64,000 nt of DNA from an uncultured Psychroserpens sp. (GCA_947489585.1 CANLEE010000008.1:124001-188000); one strand, 5' to 3'; positions 1-8,504 are shown, numbered from the stretch's first letter. Translations and numbers: made by a program. The notes: generated from the letters alone by a model not told the origin.

Positions 1-578
1 AATATGAGCTTGAACGAAAAATAATAGAGATTTTATTGCTCTATGGTACAGAAACAGAAGACTTTGAGGATTTGGTTTTAAAAGAATCTGATGATGGTGA
101 ATTACAGCTAGAACCTGTGATTCACAATGCCAAAGTTTTTGAAAAGGTGTACCTCGATTTGCAAGAAGACGAAATGCAGTTTTCTAATCCTCATTTTAAA
201 TCCTTGTATTATACTATAATAGACACACTTCATCAGGAGCCTGAATTTTCTACAAAGAACTTTGTTAATAAATTAGATCAAGAATTAGCTAATAATGTGA
301 CTACAATCTTAATGAATGATGAACGTTACAATTTGCATGATTGGGAACGTAACCATATTATTCCGAAGGAAAAAAAGCATACGATCGCACAATTAGTGAC
401 GCAAACCATTTTAACCTTGAGATGTTATTTGATTGACAAAAAAGTAGCAGAGTACCAAAATGAAACACTAAAAAAAGACGTTAATTCAAGAAGTGTTCTT
501 GAAGATGTAAAAGACTATGTAGGTCTAAAAATGTTGTTATCTCGAAAACTTGGAAAAGTAATTGGAGGCAAGATTTAA
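1..578 (+). CDS. dnaG: DNA primase DnaG, C-terminal fragment (5' truncated by window)
   Basis: The reading frame is open from the left edge (frame starting at base 3), so this is the 3' end of a gene that begins outside the window; the internal TTG at 36 is not a credible start. About 190 residues are visible. They are acidic and helical, and look like the C-terminal helicase-interacting region of flavobacterial DnaG, which makes RNA primers for replication. The TOPRIM catalytic core is not visible. The neighbours (response regulator, nadE, gldB, gldC) match an order I remember from Flavobacteriaceae, which supports the call. The stop overlaps the convergent response regulator gene by four bases. 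Moderately high confidence. Confidence 0.75.
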   Translation, partial: YELERKIIEILLLYGTETEDFEDLVLKESDDGELQLEPVIHNAKVFEKVYLDLQEDEMQFSNPHFKSLYYTIIDTLHQEPEFSTKNFVNKLDQELANNVTTILMNDERYNLHDWERNHIIPKEKKHTIAQLVTQTILTLRCYLIDKKVAEYQNETLKKDVNSRSVLEDVKDYVGLKMLLSRKLGKVIGGKI

Positions 579-1204
579 GTTAAGTCTAATTGCTTGCCTT
601 GATTTACTAAATCGATGAGATTATTGACATTAAGCTTTTTAAACAATCGTGCTTTATAAGTACTTACTGTTTTCTCATTAATGTTTAACTCTAATGCAAT
701 TTCTTTATTCTTTTTACCAGAAGACAATAACTTTAAGACTTCAACTTCACGCGTAGATAAACGTTTGTAAATTCTACTTTTTGAGTTTTTAGTATCATTA
801 TAATTTAGATGTTTAGACATCTTATTGCTTAAATGGATATCTCCGTTGTGTGCCGTTTTTATAGCTTTGATAATAACCTCTATAGATTCAGATTTAGAAA
901 CATATCCAGAAGCTCCAGCCTTAATTGTACTAATGGCATAGATTTCTTCAGGATGATAACTAAACATAATAATGTTAATGTGGCTGTGTTCTTTCTTAAT
1001 AGCTCTTAGAGCAGTAATACCGTTAAGTTCTGGAAGTTCGATTTCTGAAATGATAACATCCACTTCATGTCGTCTTACAAACTCAAAAATATCCACTCCA
1101 CTTCCAACTGTTCCCACAACTTTGATGTTTTCGTGATGTTCGAACAATAATTGAAAGCCAGTAGTTACGATAGGATGATTGTCAACGACTAGTACCTTGA
1201 TCAT
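575..1204 (-). CDS. NarL/LuxR-family response regulator with atypical receiver
   Basis: A 209-residue two-domain regulator: receiver at about 1-120 and LuxR-type helix-turn-helix at about 143-205 (LSTREVEVLKLLSSG, then NEKTVSTYKARL). The switch residues S82 and K104 are present. The acidic pocket reads D8-N9 instead of two acidic residues. The phospho-acceptor position, normally Asp in a D-I-x-x-P context, is Glu54 (ISEIELPELNG). Glu there often mimics the phosphorylated state, so this may be a constitutively active or phosphorylation-independent regulator. No histidine kinase is adjacent. The gene lies between dnaG and nadE and converges on dnaG. The family call is firm; the target genes are unknown. 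Confidence 0.9.
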   Translation of the reverse strand: MIKVLVVDNHPIVTTGFQLLFEHHENIKVVGTVGSGVDIFEFVRRHEVDVIISEIELPELNGITALRAIKKEHSHINIIMFSYHPEEIYAISTIKAGASGYVSKSESIEVIIKAIKTAHNGDIHLSNKMSKHLNYNDTKNSKSRIYKRLSTREVEVLKLLSSGKKNKEIALELNINEKTVSTYKARLFKKLNVNNLIDLVNQGKQLDLT

Positions 1205-1341
1205 AATACAGATTTAATTGGTTAGTTAGTATTATAGAGTGCCAGAACTTATTAAAATAAGTTCAAGAATGTGGAGATTTGCACTGCAAAATTAATAAAA
1301 AAATCAATACTTACGGTTTTTTACACACAAAAATTCAATAA

Positions 1342-2130
1342 TTATTTTAATTCTTTAGGAATTTCGCAAATTGGAATGGGTATCATTTTGTGCGTATTTG
1401 AACGATTATATTTCATAAATATTTGAAACACTTGCTTTTGGCGCCCTTCAAAATCGGTTTCAGTTTTGCCTTCATCTTTCATTTGCATGGCCCATTCCAA
1501 TTCTGGGTAAGAGGCTCCAATTTGATCTTCATCACTCCTCGCATCTCCAAAAAGGCCATCACTAGGCGCAGCATTCATTATCGAATCTGGTACATTAAGG
1601 TATGCTCCAATTTTGTAAACCTCAGATTTAAGTAAATCAGCAATTGGACTTAAATCTACACCGCCATCACCATACTTAGTGTAGAAACCTACACCAAAAT
1701 CTTCAACCTTATTTCCGGTTCCAGCAACCAAAAGACCAAGCAGTCCTGCATGGTAATATAAGGTTGTCATTCTCAGTCTCGCTCTAGTGTTTGCTAAAGC
1801 CATATCTACTGTAGCTTGTTTACCCTCTAAAGAAACTTCGGTTTTAAACTCTTCAAATACTGGTGTTAAATCTACTTGTATATCGCTAACATTTGAAAAA
1901 CGCTGTTTTAATTGCGCAATGTGTTCTTGGCCTCGACTTACATGACTAGCCGCTTGGTGAATTGGCATTTCAATACAGAGTAAATCTAAACCTGTTTTTG
2001 CACACAGTGTCGAGGTTACAGCAGAGTCTATTCCACCAGAAATACCAATAACAAATCCATTAATACCAGCATTTTTAGCATAATCTTTAAGCCAATTTAC
2101 AATATAGTCTACAACTTTTTCTGTTTGCAT
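1342..2130 (-). CDS. nadE: NAD synthetase, NH3-dependent
   Basis: Makes NAD from deamido-NAD, ATP and ammonia in the cytosol. The PP-loop signature SGGIDS lies about 30 residues after the chosen start. Later blocks GNKVEDFGVGFYTKYGDGGVD and LLKSEVYKIGAYL are typical of NadE. There is no glutaminase domain, so this is the short ammonia-dependent form. A longer frame opens at 2169 but adds 13 residues (MQRYYSFNKNLIK) that do not look like the family. The ATG at 2130, preceded by an A-rich leader, gives 262 residues, close to the usual length. The gene is divergent from gldB. Confidence 0.93.
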   Translation of the reverse strand: MQTEKVVDYIVNWLKDYAKNAGINGFVIGISGGIDSAVTSTLCAKTGLDLLCIEMPIHQAASHVSRGQEHIAQLKQRFSNVSDIQVDLTPVFEEFKTEVSLEGKQATVDMALANTRARLRMTTLYYHAGLLGLLVAGTGNKVEDFGVGFYTKYGDGGVDLSPIADLLKSEVYKIGAYLNVPDSIMNAAPSDGLFGDARSDEDQIGASYPELEWAMQMKDEGKTETDFEGRQKQVFQIFMKYNRSNTHKMIPIPICEIPKELK

Positions 2131-2158
2131 TTTTATTAAATTTTTATTGAAAGAATAG

Positions 2159-2222
2159 TACCTTTGCAAAACAAAAATAACGGAATCACGTTAGTAATAA
2201 AAATTTACCAACATTAGTTTTG
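2159..2222 (+). promoter_or_regulatory. Candidate Bacteroidota -7 elements for gldBC
   Basis: Two matches to the Bacteroidota -7 consensus TAnnTTTG lie between nadE and gldB: TACCTTTG at 2159-2166 and TAGTTTTG at 2215-2222. The first would leave an untranslated leader of about 60 bases; the second lies only 12 bases before the gldB ATG and would give an almost leaderless message. Neither has a clear -33 TTTG partner, so choosing between them needs transcript 5'-end data. Confidence 0.35.
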
Positions 2223-2234
2223 TAAATATAATTC

Positions 2235-3194
2235 ATGAAGCAAATAGTAATACTTAGTTTTATAGTATTGTCATTTTTTAGTTGTAAAGACGATAATGCA
2301 TTAGAAGCTGAAATATCAAAAATTGAGACTAATTTTATCGTAGAACGCTTTGATCGTGCATTTGCAAATGCAAAACCAGAAAGCTTAGCTGAATTAAAAG
2401 ATACTTTCCCTTTTTTATTCCCTAAACGTGTTCCTGATTCGATTTGGATTGAAAGAATGAAAGATTCAAATCAAGTTTTGTTGCATAAGGTGACACACGA
2501 AAAGTTTGCTGATTTTAAAGACGTGACCAATGATATTGAACACTTGTTTCAGCATTTAAAATACTATGACAAAACGTTCAAGGAGCCGCGTGTAATTACA
2601 TTGACAAATTTTGTAAATCATAGAGAGAGACTAGTAGTTACTGATACTGTTGTTGTAATTGCAATTGATAATTATTTAGGGAGTAATCATGAAATTTATT
2701 CTGGTATTCAAAAGTATTTAGCAGATAATATGAAACCTTCTCAAATTGTGGTTAATATGGCTAAAGCATATAGTGAAAAGCAAATTTTTCAGCTTCAGAA
2801 AAAGACCCTTTTAGATGAAATGGTTTACTTCGGAAAACAACTATACTTTAAAGATGTGATGATTCCATTTAAAACCGATGCTGAAAAAATTGGTTACACC
2901 CAAGAACAACTTGATTTTGCAAAAGCCAATGAAAATATGATTTGGACAGAATTTGTAGAAAATGAAATGTTGTATAATACAGACAGTAGTTTACCAGCAC
3001 GTTTTATTGCAGATGCACCTTTTTCTAAATTTTATTTAGAGTTAGATAGCCAAACACCAGGCAGGCTTGGACAGTACATGGGTTGGCAAATCGTAAGATC
3101 ATATATGAAAAACAATGATGTGTCTTTAAAGGAAATGCTCCAAAAAGATGCTGCTCAGATATTTAATAAGTCTAATTATAAACCCCCTAAATAA
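2235..3194 (+). CDS. gldB: Gliding motility lipoprotein GldB
   Basis: A 319-residue lipoprotein of the flavobacterial gliding machinery. The signal peptide ends in a lipobox (LSFFSC, Cys17), so the mature protein is membrane-anchored. The blocks FIVERFDRAFA, FPFLFPKRVPDSIW and the C-terminal PGRLGQYMGWQIVRSYM are familiar from GldB. Its stop codon shares one base with the gldC ATG, so the two are translationally coupled. GldB is required for gliding and chitin use in Flavobacterium johnsoniae; its biochemical role is not settled. Confidence 0.93.
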   Translation: MKQIVILSFIVLSFFSCKDDNALEAEISKIETNFIVERFDRAFANAKPESLAELKDTFPFLFPKRVPDSIWIERMKDSNQVLLHKVTHEKFADFKDVTNDIEHLFQHLKYYDKTFKEPRVITLTNFVNHRERLVVTDTVVVIAIDNYLGSNHEIYSGIQKYLADNMKPSQIVVNMAKAYSEKQIFQLQKKTLLDEMVYFGKQLYFKDVMIPFKTDAEKIGYTQEQLDFAKANENMIWTEFVENEMLYNTDSSLPARFIADAPFSKFYLELDSQTPGRLGQYMGWQIVRSYMKNNDVSLKEMLQKDAAQIFNKSNYKPPK

Positions 3195-3532
3195 TGGCAA
3201 ACAACCATACATCAAAAATAGAATTGAATGTAGAACTCGATGAAAATAGAGTTCCAGAAAAACTGCATTGGACTGCAGAGGATGGCGGTATTTCTAACGA
3301 GGAAGCCAAAGCTATGATGCTTGCTGTTTGGGATGCTAATGCAAAGGAAACTTTGCGTATCGATTTATGGACTAAAGACATGCCTGTAGATGAAATGAAA
3401 CAATTTTTTCATCAAACATTAGTCGAAATGAGTAATACATTTTATAGAGCAACTCAAGATGAAAAAATGACAGCCACAATGAAAGATTTCTGTGACTATT
3501 TTGCCGAAAAATTAGAGCTTAAAAGTGAGTGA
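3194..3532 (+). CDS. gldC: Gliding motility protein GldC
   Basis: A 112-residue soluble protein that begins with the last base of the gldB stop codon. The blocks SKIELNVELDENRVPEKLHW and DLWTKDMPVDEMKQFFHQTL are typical of GldC. It has no signal peptide, so it is probably cytoplasmic. Earlier work in F. johnsoniae found gldC accessory rather than essential for gliding. It is the last gene of the gldBC unit, which ends at a strong hairpin 80 bases downstream. Confidence 0.93.
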   Translation: MANNHTSKIELNVELDENRVPEKLHWTAEDGGISNEEAKAMMLAVWDANAKETLRIDLWTKDMPVDEMKQFFHQTLVEMSNTFYRATQDEKMTATMKDFCDYFAEKLELKSE

Positions 3533-3615
3533 TGGTTTATTAATAAGATAAAACCTAGGTAAGATAACTAAATAGTTAATCTGCTGTTTTGTATTCCTTT
3601 TAGCCAAGATAAAAT

Positions 3616-3661
3616 AACATTAGTTAAGCTTCAGCCATTGAAGAAAACTAATGTTTTTTTA
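3616..3661 (+). terminator. Rho-independent terminator after gldBC
   Basis: Outer arms AACATTAGTT (3616-3625) and AACTAATGTT (3646-3655) are perfect inverses. They enclose a second stem CTTCA/TGAAG around a five-base loop, and a T-run follows directly. It closes the gldBC transcript just before the DUF4230 gene. Confidence 0.8.
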
Positions 3662-3674
3662 TGTAAATTAGCGT

Positions 3675-4289
3675 ATGAGAAAAATACTATTTGGAGTTAT
3701 TATTACTTTAATTGTACTCTTCACATTCAAATATTGTGGAGATAAAAAAGAAGACAAAATCACGCTTCAAGAGCATTCTGCGCTCATAAAGGAACAGGTT
3801 AAAAATGTTGGTAAACTAGTGGTTACCGAAGGGCATTTTAGTGAAGTGTTTACCTATAAAAATTCTAAAGCTGTTTTTGCAGATTTGCTAGAAGCAAAAA
3901 AACAGGCTATTGTTATTGTTAATGCCGATGTAACGATTGGATATGATTTAAGCCAAATTGAGTATGAGGTAGATGAGCTTACTAAAACACTTCGTATTGT
4001 AAGTGTTCCAAAAGAAGAGATTAAAATTAATCCAGACTTCGAGTATTATGACATTCAAGCCGATTTCCTCAATCAATTTGAAGCCAAAGACTATAATGAG
4101 ATTAAAGAAACAGTCAATGCGTCATTAATGAAAAAAATTGAGGCTTCCGATTTAAAATCGAACGCTCAAAATCGACTCATAAGTGAGCTTGCAAAATTTT
4201 ATATTCTAACTAATTCCTTGGGTTGGACTCTAGAGTATAATCAAAATCCAATTGAATCTTCAGAAGAATTACAGGAGCTAAAACTATAA
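3675..4289 (+). CDS. DUF4230 family protein
   Basis: A 204-residue protein with one N-terminal membrane segment or signal anchor (about residues 4-20, ending in KYCGDK). The following domain matches my memory of DUF4230: VGKLVVTEGHFSEVFTYK, then VNADVTIGYDLSQI. The family is common in Bacteroidota and has no settled function. The 3' end overlaps the convergent rhodanese gene by six bases and there is no terminator between them. Confidence 0.75.
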   Translation: MRKILFGVIITLIVLFTFKYCGDKKEDKITLQEHSALIKEQVKNVGKLVVTEGHFSEVFTYKNSKAVFADLLEAKKQAIVIVNADVTIGYDLSQIEYEVDELTKTLRIVSVPKEEIKINPDFEYYDIQADFLNQFEAKDYNEIKETVNASLMKKIEASDLKSNAQNRLISELAKFYILTNSLGWTLEYNQNPIESSEELQELKL

Positions 4290-4589
4290 TTTATGTTTGA
4301 CACTTACCCAGCCACCGCCATTAATAGCATCAATATTATTAAGGTTTAAAAATTTTGCAGCCTTAGCTGAGCGAACACCACTTTCACAACAAACAATAAC
4401 AGGCTTGTTTAAGGTTTTAACTTCATTAACGCGAGAGTTTAAATCATTTAGTGGTATATGAACCGAATTATCTACATGGCCTTTGTCCCATTCACGCTGG
4501 GTTCTTACATCTAAAATAATGGCTCCGCTTTTTAAATAATCCGCAACTTGGCGTTTTTTTGCGCCAAAAATAAAACTTAAAAATCCCAT
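4284..4589 (-). CDS. Single-domain rhodanese-like protein
   Basis: A 101-residue cytosolic rhodanese domain, able in principle to carry sulfur as a cysteine persulfide. The catalytic loop is C68-E-S-G-V-R-S, and the CH2 motifs DVRTQREWDKGHV and the C-terminal NGGGW are present. It is shorter than two-domain thiosulfate sulfurtransferases and resembles GlpE/PspE-like proteins. It is divergent from the TetR gene and convergent with the DUF4230 gene. The physiological acceptor cannot be inferred. Confidence 0.88.
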   Translation of the reverse strand: MGFLSFIFGAKKRQVADYLKSGAIILDVRTQREWDKGHVDNSVHIPLNDLNSRVNEVKTLNKPVIVCCESGVRSAKAAKFLNLNNIDAINGGGWVSVKHKL

Positions 4590-4636
4590 AGCTTCTTTTT
4601 GTTTAAATTTACGAATAATTACAAAAAAAATGTTTT

Positions 4637-5206
4637 TTGAAACAAGAAACTCGTAAAGACGAAATCATCAATACAGCAGCTAAACTTTTTAAAGAAAAAG
4701 GGTATAGTGCAGTTACGATGCGTGACTTAGCTACAGCCATGGGAATTAAAGCTGCCAGCCTATACAACCATATCAATTCAAAACAAGAGATTCTCAAAGC
4801 AATTATTATTTCCATTGCTGAAGAGTTTACCAGCGGAATGAATTCTATTATTCAATCAGAAGCTTCTAGTATTTCAAAACTAGAAAGCATAGTGGCCTTA
4901 CATGTAAATATTACTTCAAATAATACTAACGGAATGGCATCATTAAATAATGACTGGATGCATCTCGAAGATCAATTAGACTACTACCTCCAGCTTCGTA
5001 ACGAATATGAGGCTAATTTTCTAGGGATTATAAATGAAGGTGTTACCGCTTCAGAAATTAAAAATAGTAATCCAGAAATTATCATGTTTTCTATGCTTAC
5101 TACTTTGCGATCATTGTATTTATGGATACCAAAAAAAGAAGACTTAAATGCGAAAAATTTGGGACAGAGTCTAAGTGAGGTTCTCATTAGCGGAATTAAC
5201 AACTAA
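4637..5206 (+). CDS. TetR/AcrR-family regulator, probable repressor of the paa and 2-oxoacid dehydrogenase units
   Basis: The N-terminal helix-turn-helix at about residues 8-52 is clear (EIINTAAKLFKEKGY, then AMGIKAASLYNHINSKQEIL), followed by a helical ligand-binding domain. It lies directly upstream of the paa operon in the same direction. A 20-base palindrome in front of paaE and a near copy in front of the E2 gene are its likely operators. Paa regulators of the TetR family usually respond to phenylacetyl-CoA; that ligand is inferred here. The start is unclear: the usable frame opens with TTG at 4637, while an ATG at 4630 is one base out of frame across a run of six T. Confidence 0.85.
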   Translation: MKQETRKDEIINTAAKLFKEKGYSAVTMRDLATAMGIKAASLYNHINSKQEILKAIIISIAEEFTSGMNSIIQSEASSISKLESIVALHVNITSNNTNGMASLNNDWMHLEDQLDYYLQLRNEYEANFLGIINEGVTASEIKNSNPEIIMFSMLTTLRSLYLWIPKKEDLNAKNLGQSLSEVLISGINN

Positions 5207-5222
5207 TTAGAATTATATTTTG

Positions 5223-5230
5223 TATCTTTG
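5223..5230 (+). promoter_or_regulatory. -7 promoter element of the paa operon
   Basis: TATCTTTG matches TAnnTTTG exactly. Initiation would fall a few bases downstream, at the left arm of the palindrome at 5237-5256, which suits repression by a bound TetR protein. A convincing -33 element was not found. Confidence 0.6.
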
Positions 5231-5236
5231 TTCACC

Positions 5237-5256
5237 AAACTAACAAGTGTTAGTTT
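5237..5256 (+). promoter_or_regulatory. Palindromic TetR-type operator before paaE
   Basis: A perfect inverted repeat with 8-base arms and a 4-base spacer: AAACTAAC-AAGT-GTTAGTTT. It lies between the -7 element and the paaE start at 5275. Its size and symmetry fit a TetR dimer site. A near copy sits at 17634-17653 before the E2 gene, and the TetR gene is the adjacent upstream gene. Binding is inferred from position and repetition. Confidence 0.7.
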
Positions 5257-5274
5257 AGTGTTTAAGTAAGACAT

Positions 5275-6348
5275 ATGGCAGAATTTCACAACTTAAAAGT
5301 TGCAGATATTTATAAGGAAACAGAAGATACTTCAGTAGTAACTTTCGAAATTCCATCACAATTGCAAGAAGTATTTAAATTTAGACAAGGTCAGCATTTG
5401 ACCCTAAAAGCTGATATTAATGGTGAAGATGTTCGTCGATCATATTCGTTGTGTTCAAGTCCAATTGAGCATCAATGGAAAGTAGCTGTAAAGCTAATTC
5501 CAGGAGGAAAATTTTCTACTTATATAAATGATATCATAAAAAAAGGTGATCATCTTGAAGTGATGGCACCAAGTGGTACGTTTGGAGTTCCAGTTAAACC
5601 CGAAGCGCAAAAAAATTATTTATTTTTTGCTGCTGGTAGTGGAATAACACCAGTGTTGTCTATGATAAAGACACACCTTAAGGCAGAATCAAATTCAACT
5701 TGCAAGTTGTTTTATGTTAATAAAACAGCAAAATCAATTATCTTTAAAGAAGAGTTAGAACAACTAAGAAACACCTATTTCGGAAGATTAGAAATCTACT
5801 ATTTCTTGACTAAAGAACGTCGAGATATTGAATTGTTTAATGGAAGATTTGATGATGAAAAAATGCAAGTCCTTACAAAAACATTTATTGATATTCCTGA
5901 TACAAGTGAAGTGTTTCTTTGTGGTCCAGAAAAAATGGTAAACTATGTAAGCGAGTACTTAATAAATGCAGGATTGCAAAAAGAACTAGTGCATTATGAA
6001 CTATTTGTTACTGGGCTTTCTGAAGAAGATATAAAACGAGCCGAACGTCTTGCAAAACAAAATGTCGAAGGTGTAGAGGTTACTATTGTTGATGGTGGAA
6101 AAGAATTTGAATTCACTATGACTAAAGAATACGATAACATTCTTGATGCGGCATTAGGAGCCGGAGCCGATTTGCCTTTTGCTTGCAAAGGAGGTGTTTG
6201 CAGTACGTGTAAGTGTGAAGTCGTTAAAGGCGCAGTAGAAATGAAAATCAATTATGCCCTAGACGAAAAAGAAGTCTCGCAAAACCTAGTATTAAGTTGT
6301 CAAGCTGTACCAACAACAGAAAAAGTGGTAGTGAATTTTGATGTGTAA
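5275..6348 (+). CDS. paaE: Phenylacetyl-CoA epoxidase reductase subunit PaaE
   Basis: A 357-residue reductase passing electrons from NADPH to the di-iron epoxidase PaaA. Order of domains: FAD-binding (RQGQHLTL, RRSYSLCSSP) at about 1-100, NAD(P)-binding (FFAAGSGITPVLSMI, LCGPEKMV) at about 105-230, and a plant-type [2Fe-2S] domain at about 265-357 with CKGGVCSTCKC plus a later cysteine in VLSCQA. Length is normal. It opens the operon here, whereas paaE comes last in the E. coli paaABCDE order. A 130-base gap with two palindromic repeats separates it from paaA. Confidence 0.95.
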   Translation: MAEFHNLKVADIYKETEDTSVVTFEIPSQLQEVFKFRQGQHLTLKADINGEDVRRSYSLCSSPIEHQWKVAVKLIPGGKFSTYINDIIKKGDHLEVMAPSGTFGVPVKPEAQKNYLFFAAGSGITPVLSMIKTHLKAESNSTCKLFYVNKTAKSIIFKEELEQLRNTYFGRLEIYYFLTKERRDIELFNGRFDDEKMQVLTKTFIDIPDTSEVFLCGPEKMVNYVSEYLINAGLQKELVHYELFVTGLSEEDIKRAERLAKQNVEGVEVTIVDGGKEFEFTMTKEYDNILDAALGAGADLPFACKGGVCSTCKCEVVKGAVEMKINYALDEKEVSQNLVLSCQAVPTTEKVVVNFDV

Positions 6349-6366
6349 TGCAGTTATAAAGAAAGC

Positions 6367-6393
6367 GTCATTCTGAACTTGTTTCAGAATCAC
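6367..6393. repeat. Interspersed palindromic repeat, copy 1
   Basis: Arms ATTCTGAA (6370-6377) and TTCAGAAT (6383-6390) flank the loop CTTGT. The same core, GAACTTGTTTC, recurs at 8505 and 9902 in this operon. Similar short palindromes are widespread in intergenic DNA of Flavobacteriaceae, to my knowledge. It lies between paaE and paaA and could act as an mRNA hairpin. Confidence 0.75.
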
Positions 6394-6408
6394 ATAATAA
6401 AAAATAGA

Positions 6409-6435
6409 TCATTCCATGTTAACCTTGGAATCTCA
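6409..6435. repeat. Interspersed palindromic repeat, divergent copy 2
   Basis: TCATTCCA, a nine-base loop, then TGGAATCTCA. It keeps the TCAT...ATCTCA frame of the other copies but has a different stem sequence (ATTCCA/TGGAAT), as if both arms changed together. It sits 15 bases after copy 1. Confidence 0.55.
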
Positions 6436-6478
6436 AAATATATCGAAAAAGAAGAATTGAGTCACAAAAACTTAAGTT

Positions 6479-7435
6479 ATGAGTGAAGAACAAATTAAAA
6501 ATCTTGAGAAGCAATTCGATGAACGTATCGCAAGAGACGAAAAAATCGAACCTAAAGATTGGATGCCAGAAAAGTATCGTAAAACGCATATCAGGCAAAT
6601 GTCACAGCACGCACATTCTGAAATTGTTGGTATGCTTCCAGAAGGAAACTGGATTACTAGAGCTCCTTCTTTAAGACGTAAGGTTGCTTTATTAGCTAAG
6701 GTGCAAGATGAGGCTGGACATGGTTTATACCTGTATTCTGCTACTGAAACTTTAGGAGTGTCAAGAGATGAACTTTATGAACAATTACATACTGGTAAGG
6801 CCAAATACTCAAGTATATTTAATTACCCAACTGTGACTTGGGCAGATATGGGAGCTATTGGTTGGTTGGTTGATGGTGCAGCTATTATCAATCAAGTGCC
6901 TTTATGCAATACGTCTTATGGGCCTTATGCAAGAGCAATGATTAGGGTGTGTAAAGAAGAAAGCTTTCACCAACGTCAAGGTTATGAAATTATGATAAAA
7001 TTGGCTAACGGAACGCCCGAACAAAAAGAAATGGCTCAAGATGCACTTAACCGTTGGTGGTGGCCAAGTCTAATGATGCTTGGACCAACTGATGATGTAT
7101 CTGTACATACTGAACAATCCATGAAATGGAAATTAAAGCGTAAGTCAAATGATGACTTACGTCAACAGTTTATAGATCAAACGGTTCCTCAAGCAGATTT
7201 AATAGGCTTAACAATTCCAGATCCAGATTTAAAATGGAATGACGAACGTGGGAGCTACGACTTTGGAGACATCGATTGGGATGAGTTTTGGCAAGTGGTT
7301 AAAGGTCACGGACCTTGTAATAAAGAACGAATGAAGGCTAGAGTTGGTGCATGGGAAGAAGGCGAATGGGTTCGTGATGCAGCCATGGCTCATGCCGAAA
7401 AGAAAAAAGAAAGAAATCAAAAACAAGCAGTTTAA
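6479..7435 (+). CDS. paaA: 1,2-phenylacetyl-CoA epoxidase catalytic subunit PaaA
   Basis: The di-iron oxygenase subunit that epoxidises the ring of phenylacetyl-CoA. It is 318 residues, normal for the family. The blocks [20 protein letters not shown] and [15 protein letters not shown] supply the E-x-x-H type iron ligands; [20 protein letters not shown] and [13 protein letters not shown] are also typical. It is followed at a short distance by paaB and paaC, its structural partners. Expected in the cytosol as the PaaABCE complex. Confidence 0.97.
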   Translation: MSEEQIKNLEKQFDERIARDEKIEPKDWMPEKYRKTHIRQMSQHAHSEIVGMLPEGNWITRAPSLRRKVALLAKVQDEAGHGLYLYSATETLGVSRDELYEQLHTGKAKYSSIFNYPTVTWADMGAIGWLVDGAAIINQVPLCNTSYGPYARAMIRVCKEESFHQRQGYEIMIKLANGTPEQKEMAQDALNRWWWPSLMMLGPTDDVSVHTEQSMKWKLKRKSNDDLRQQFIDQTVPQADLIGLTIPDPDLKWNDERGSYDFGDIDWDEFWQVVKGHGPCNKERMKARVGAWEEGEWVRDAAMAHAEKKKERNQKQAV

Positions 7436-7447
7436 AACTATATAATT

Positions 7448-7735
7448 ATGTCAACAAAAAACTGGCCACTTTGGGAAATCTTCGTAAGAAGTAAAAACGG
7501 ATTAGAGCATAGACACTTTGGTAGTCTTCATGCTGCCGATGCAGAAATGGCACTTGAGAATGCACGTGATGTATACACAAGACGCAATGAAGGTGTAAGT
7601 ATTTGGGTTGTAGAATCAAAACATATCACAGCATCTAACCCTGAAAATAACGGTGAATTATTTGAGCCTGCTCAAGATAAAGTCTATCGTCATCCAACAT
7701 TTTATGATTTACCTGACGAAGTAAAACACATGTAA
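7448..7735 (+). CDS. paaB: Phenylacetyl-CoA epoxidase subunit PaaB
   Basis: A 95-residue small subunit of the epoxidase complex. It begins WPLWEIFVRSKNGLEHRHFG and has the conserved ALENARDVYTRRNEG and SIWVVES blocks. It begins 12 bases after paaA ends, and its stop shares one base with the paaC start. PaaB bridges PaaAC units and has no catalytic residue of its own. Confidence 0.96.
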   Translation: MSTKNWPLWEIFVRSKNGLEHRHFGSLHAADAEMALENARDVYTRRNEGVSIWVVESKHITASNPENNGELFEPAQDKVYRHPTFYDLPDEVKHM

Positions 7736-8490
7736 TGAAAAACGAAAATCTATATAATTACCTTCTTGGTATTGCAGATAACAGTCTTGTTCTTGGGCAA
7801 CGAATGGGAGAACTTTGCGGTCATGGACCAAGTTTAGAAACAGATATTGCTTGTACTAATATTTCCTTGGATTTATTCGGACAAGTCCGAAGCTATTTTC
7901 AGTATGCAGCAAAAATTGCTGGAGATAATAGAACAGAAGATGATATAGCCATGCTTCGTAAAGAACGTGAGTATAAAAATGTATTGTTAGTTGAACAACC
8001 CAATACTAATTTTGCGTATACAATTGGACGTCAGTTTTTATTTGATGTGTATCATTTAGCCTTTTTAGCTGAATTACAGAAAAGCACAGATTTAACATTG
8101 TCAGCAATTGCAAATAAATGTATTAAGGAAGTAAGCTATCATGAACGCTTCTCTTCAGATTGGGTAAAGCGTTTAGGGGATGGTACCAAAGAGAGCAATC
8201 AAAAAATGCAAGACGCTATTAATGATTTATGGACGTATACTGATGAGTTATTTCATCAAACAGATGCAGATAAAGCTATGGTAGCTGAAGGTATTGGTGT
8301 AGATGTTACTATACTAAAAGAAAACTACTATAAGCAAGTTAATAATCTTTTAGAAGAGGCAACACTTGAAGTTCCTGAATCAAAATGGTTTCAAAAAGGA
8401 GGTAAAGAAGGCATTCATACAGAGCATTTAGGATACTTATTAAGCGACTTGCAATACATGCAACGCACGTATCCAAATATGGAATGGTAG
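7735..8490 (+). CDS. paaC: Phenylacetyl-CoA epoxidase structural subunit PaaC
   Basis: A 251-residue ferritin-like subunit that pairs with PaaA but is not the catalytic chain. The blocks LGQRMGELCGHGPSLETDIA and HERFSSDWVKRLGDGT are typical. Translation is coupled to paaB by a one-base stop/start overlap. A 97-base gap carrying two palindromic repeats separates it from paaD. Confidence 0.96.
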   Translation: MKNENLYNYLLGIADNSLVLGQRMGELCGHGPSLETDIACTNISLDLFGQVRSYFQYAAKIAGDNRTEDDIAMLRKEREYKNVLLVEQPNTNFAYTIGRQFLFDVYHLAFLAELQKSTDLTLSAIANKCIKEVSYHERFSSDWVKRLGDGTKESNQKMQDAINDLWTYTDELFHQTDADKAMVAEGIGVDVTILKENYYKQVNNLLEEATLEVPESKWFQKGGKEGIHTEHLGYLLSDLQYMQRTYPNMEW

Positions 8491-8504
8491 CAAACTTTTG
8501 ATTT

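Noticed and set aside
36..38. TTG at 36 as the start of a 180-residue protein
   Set aside because: The frame is open to the left edge and the upstream codons continue the same helical DnaG-like sequence, so the gene is truncated by the window.
2131..2169. Upstream ATG at 2169 as the nadE start
   Set aside because: It adds 13 residues outside the family's usual N-terminus. The ATG at 2130 gives the normal length.
4284..4589. Rhodanese as the sulfur donor of the Gly-Gly operon
   Set aside because: It lies about 17 kb away, is of a generic single-domain type, and nothing in the sequence links the two.
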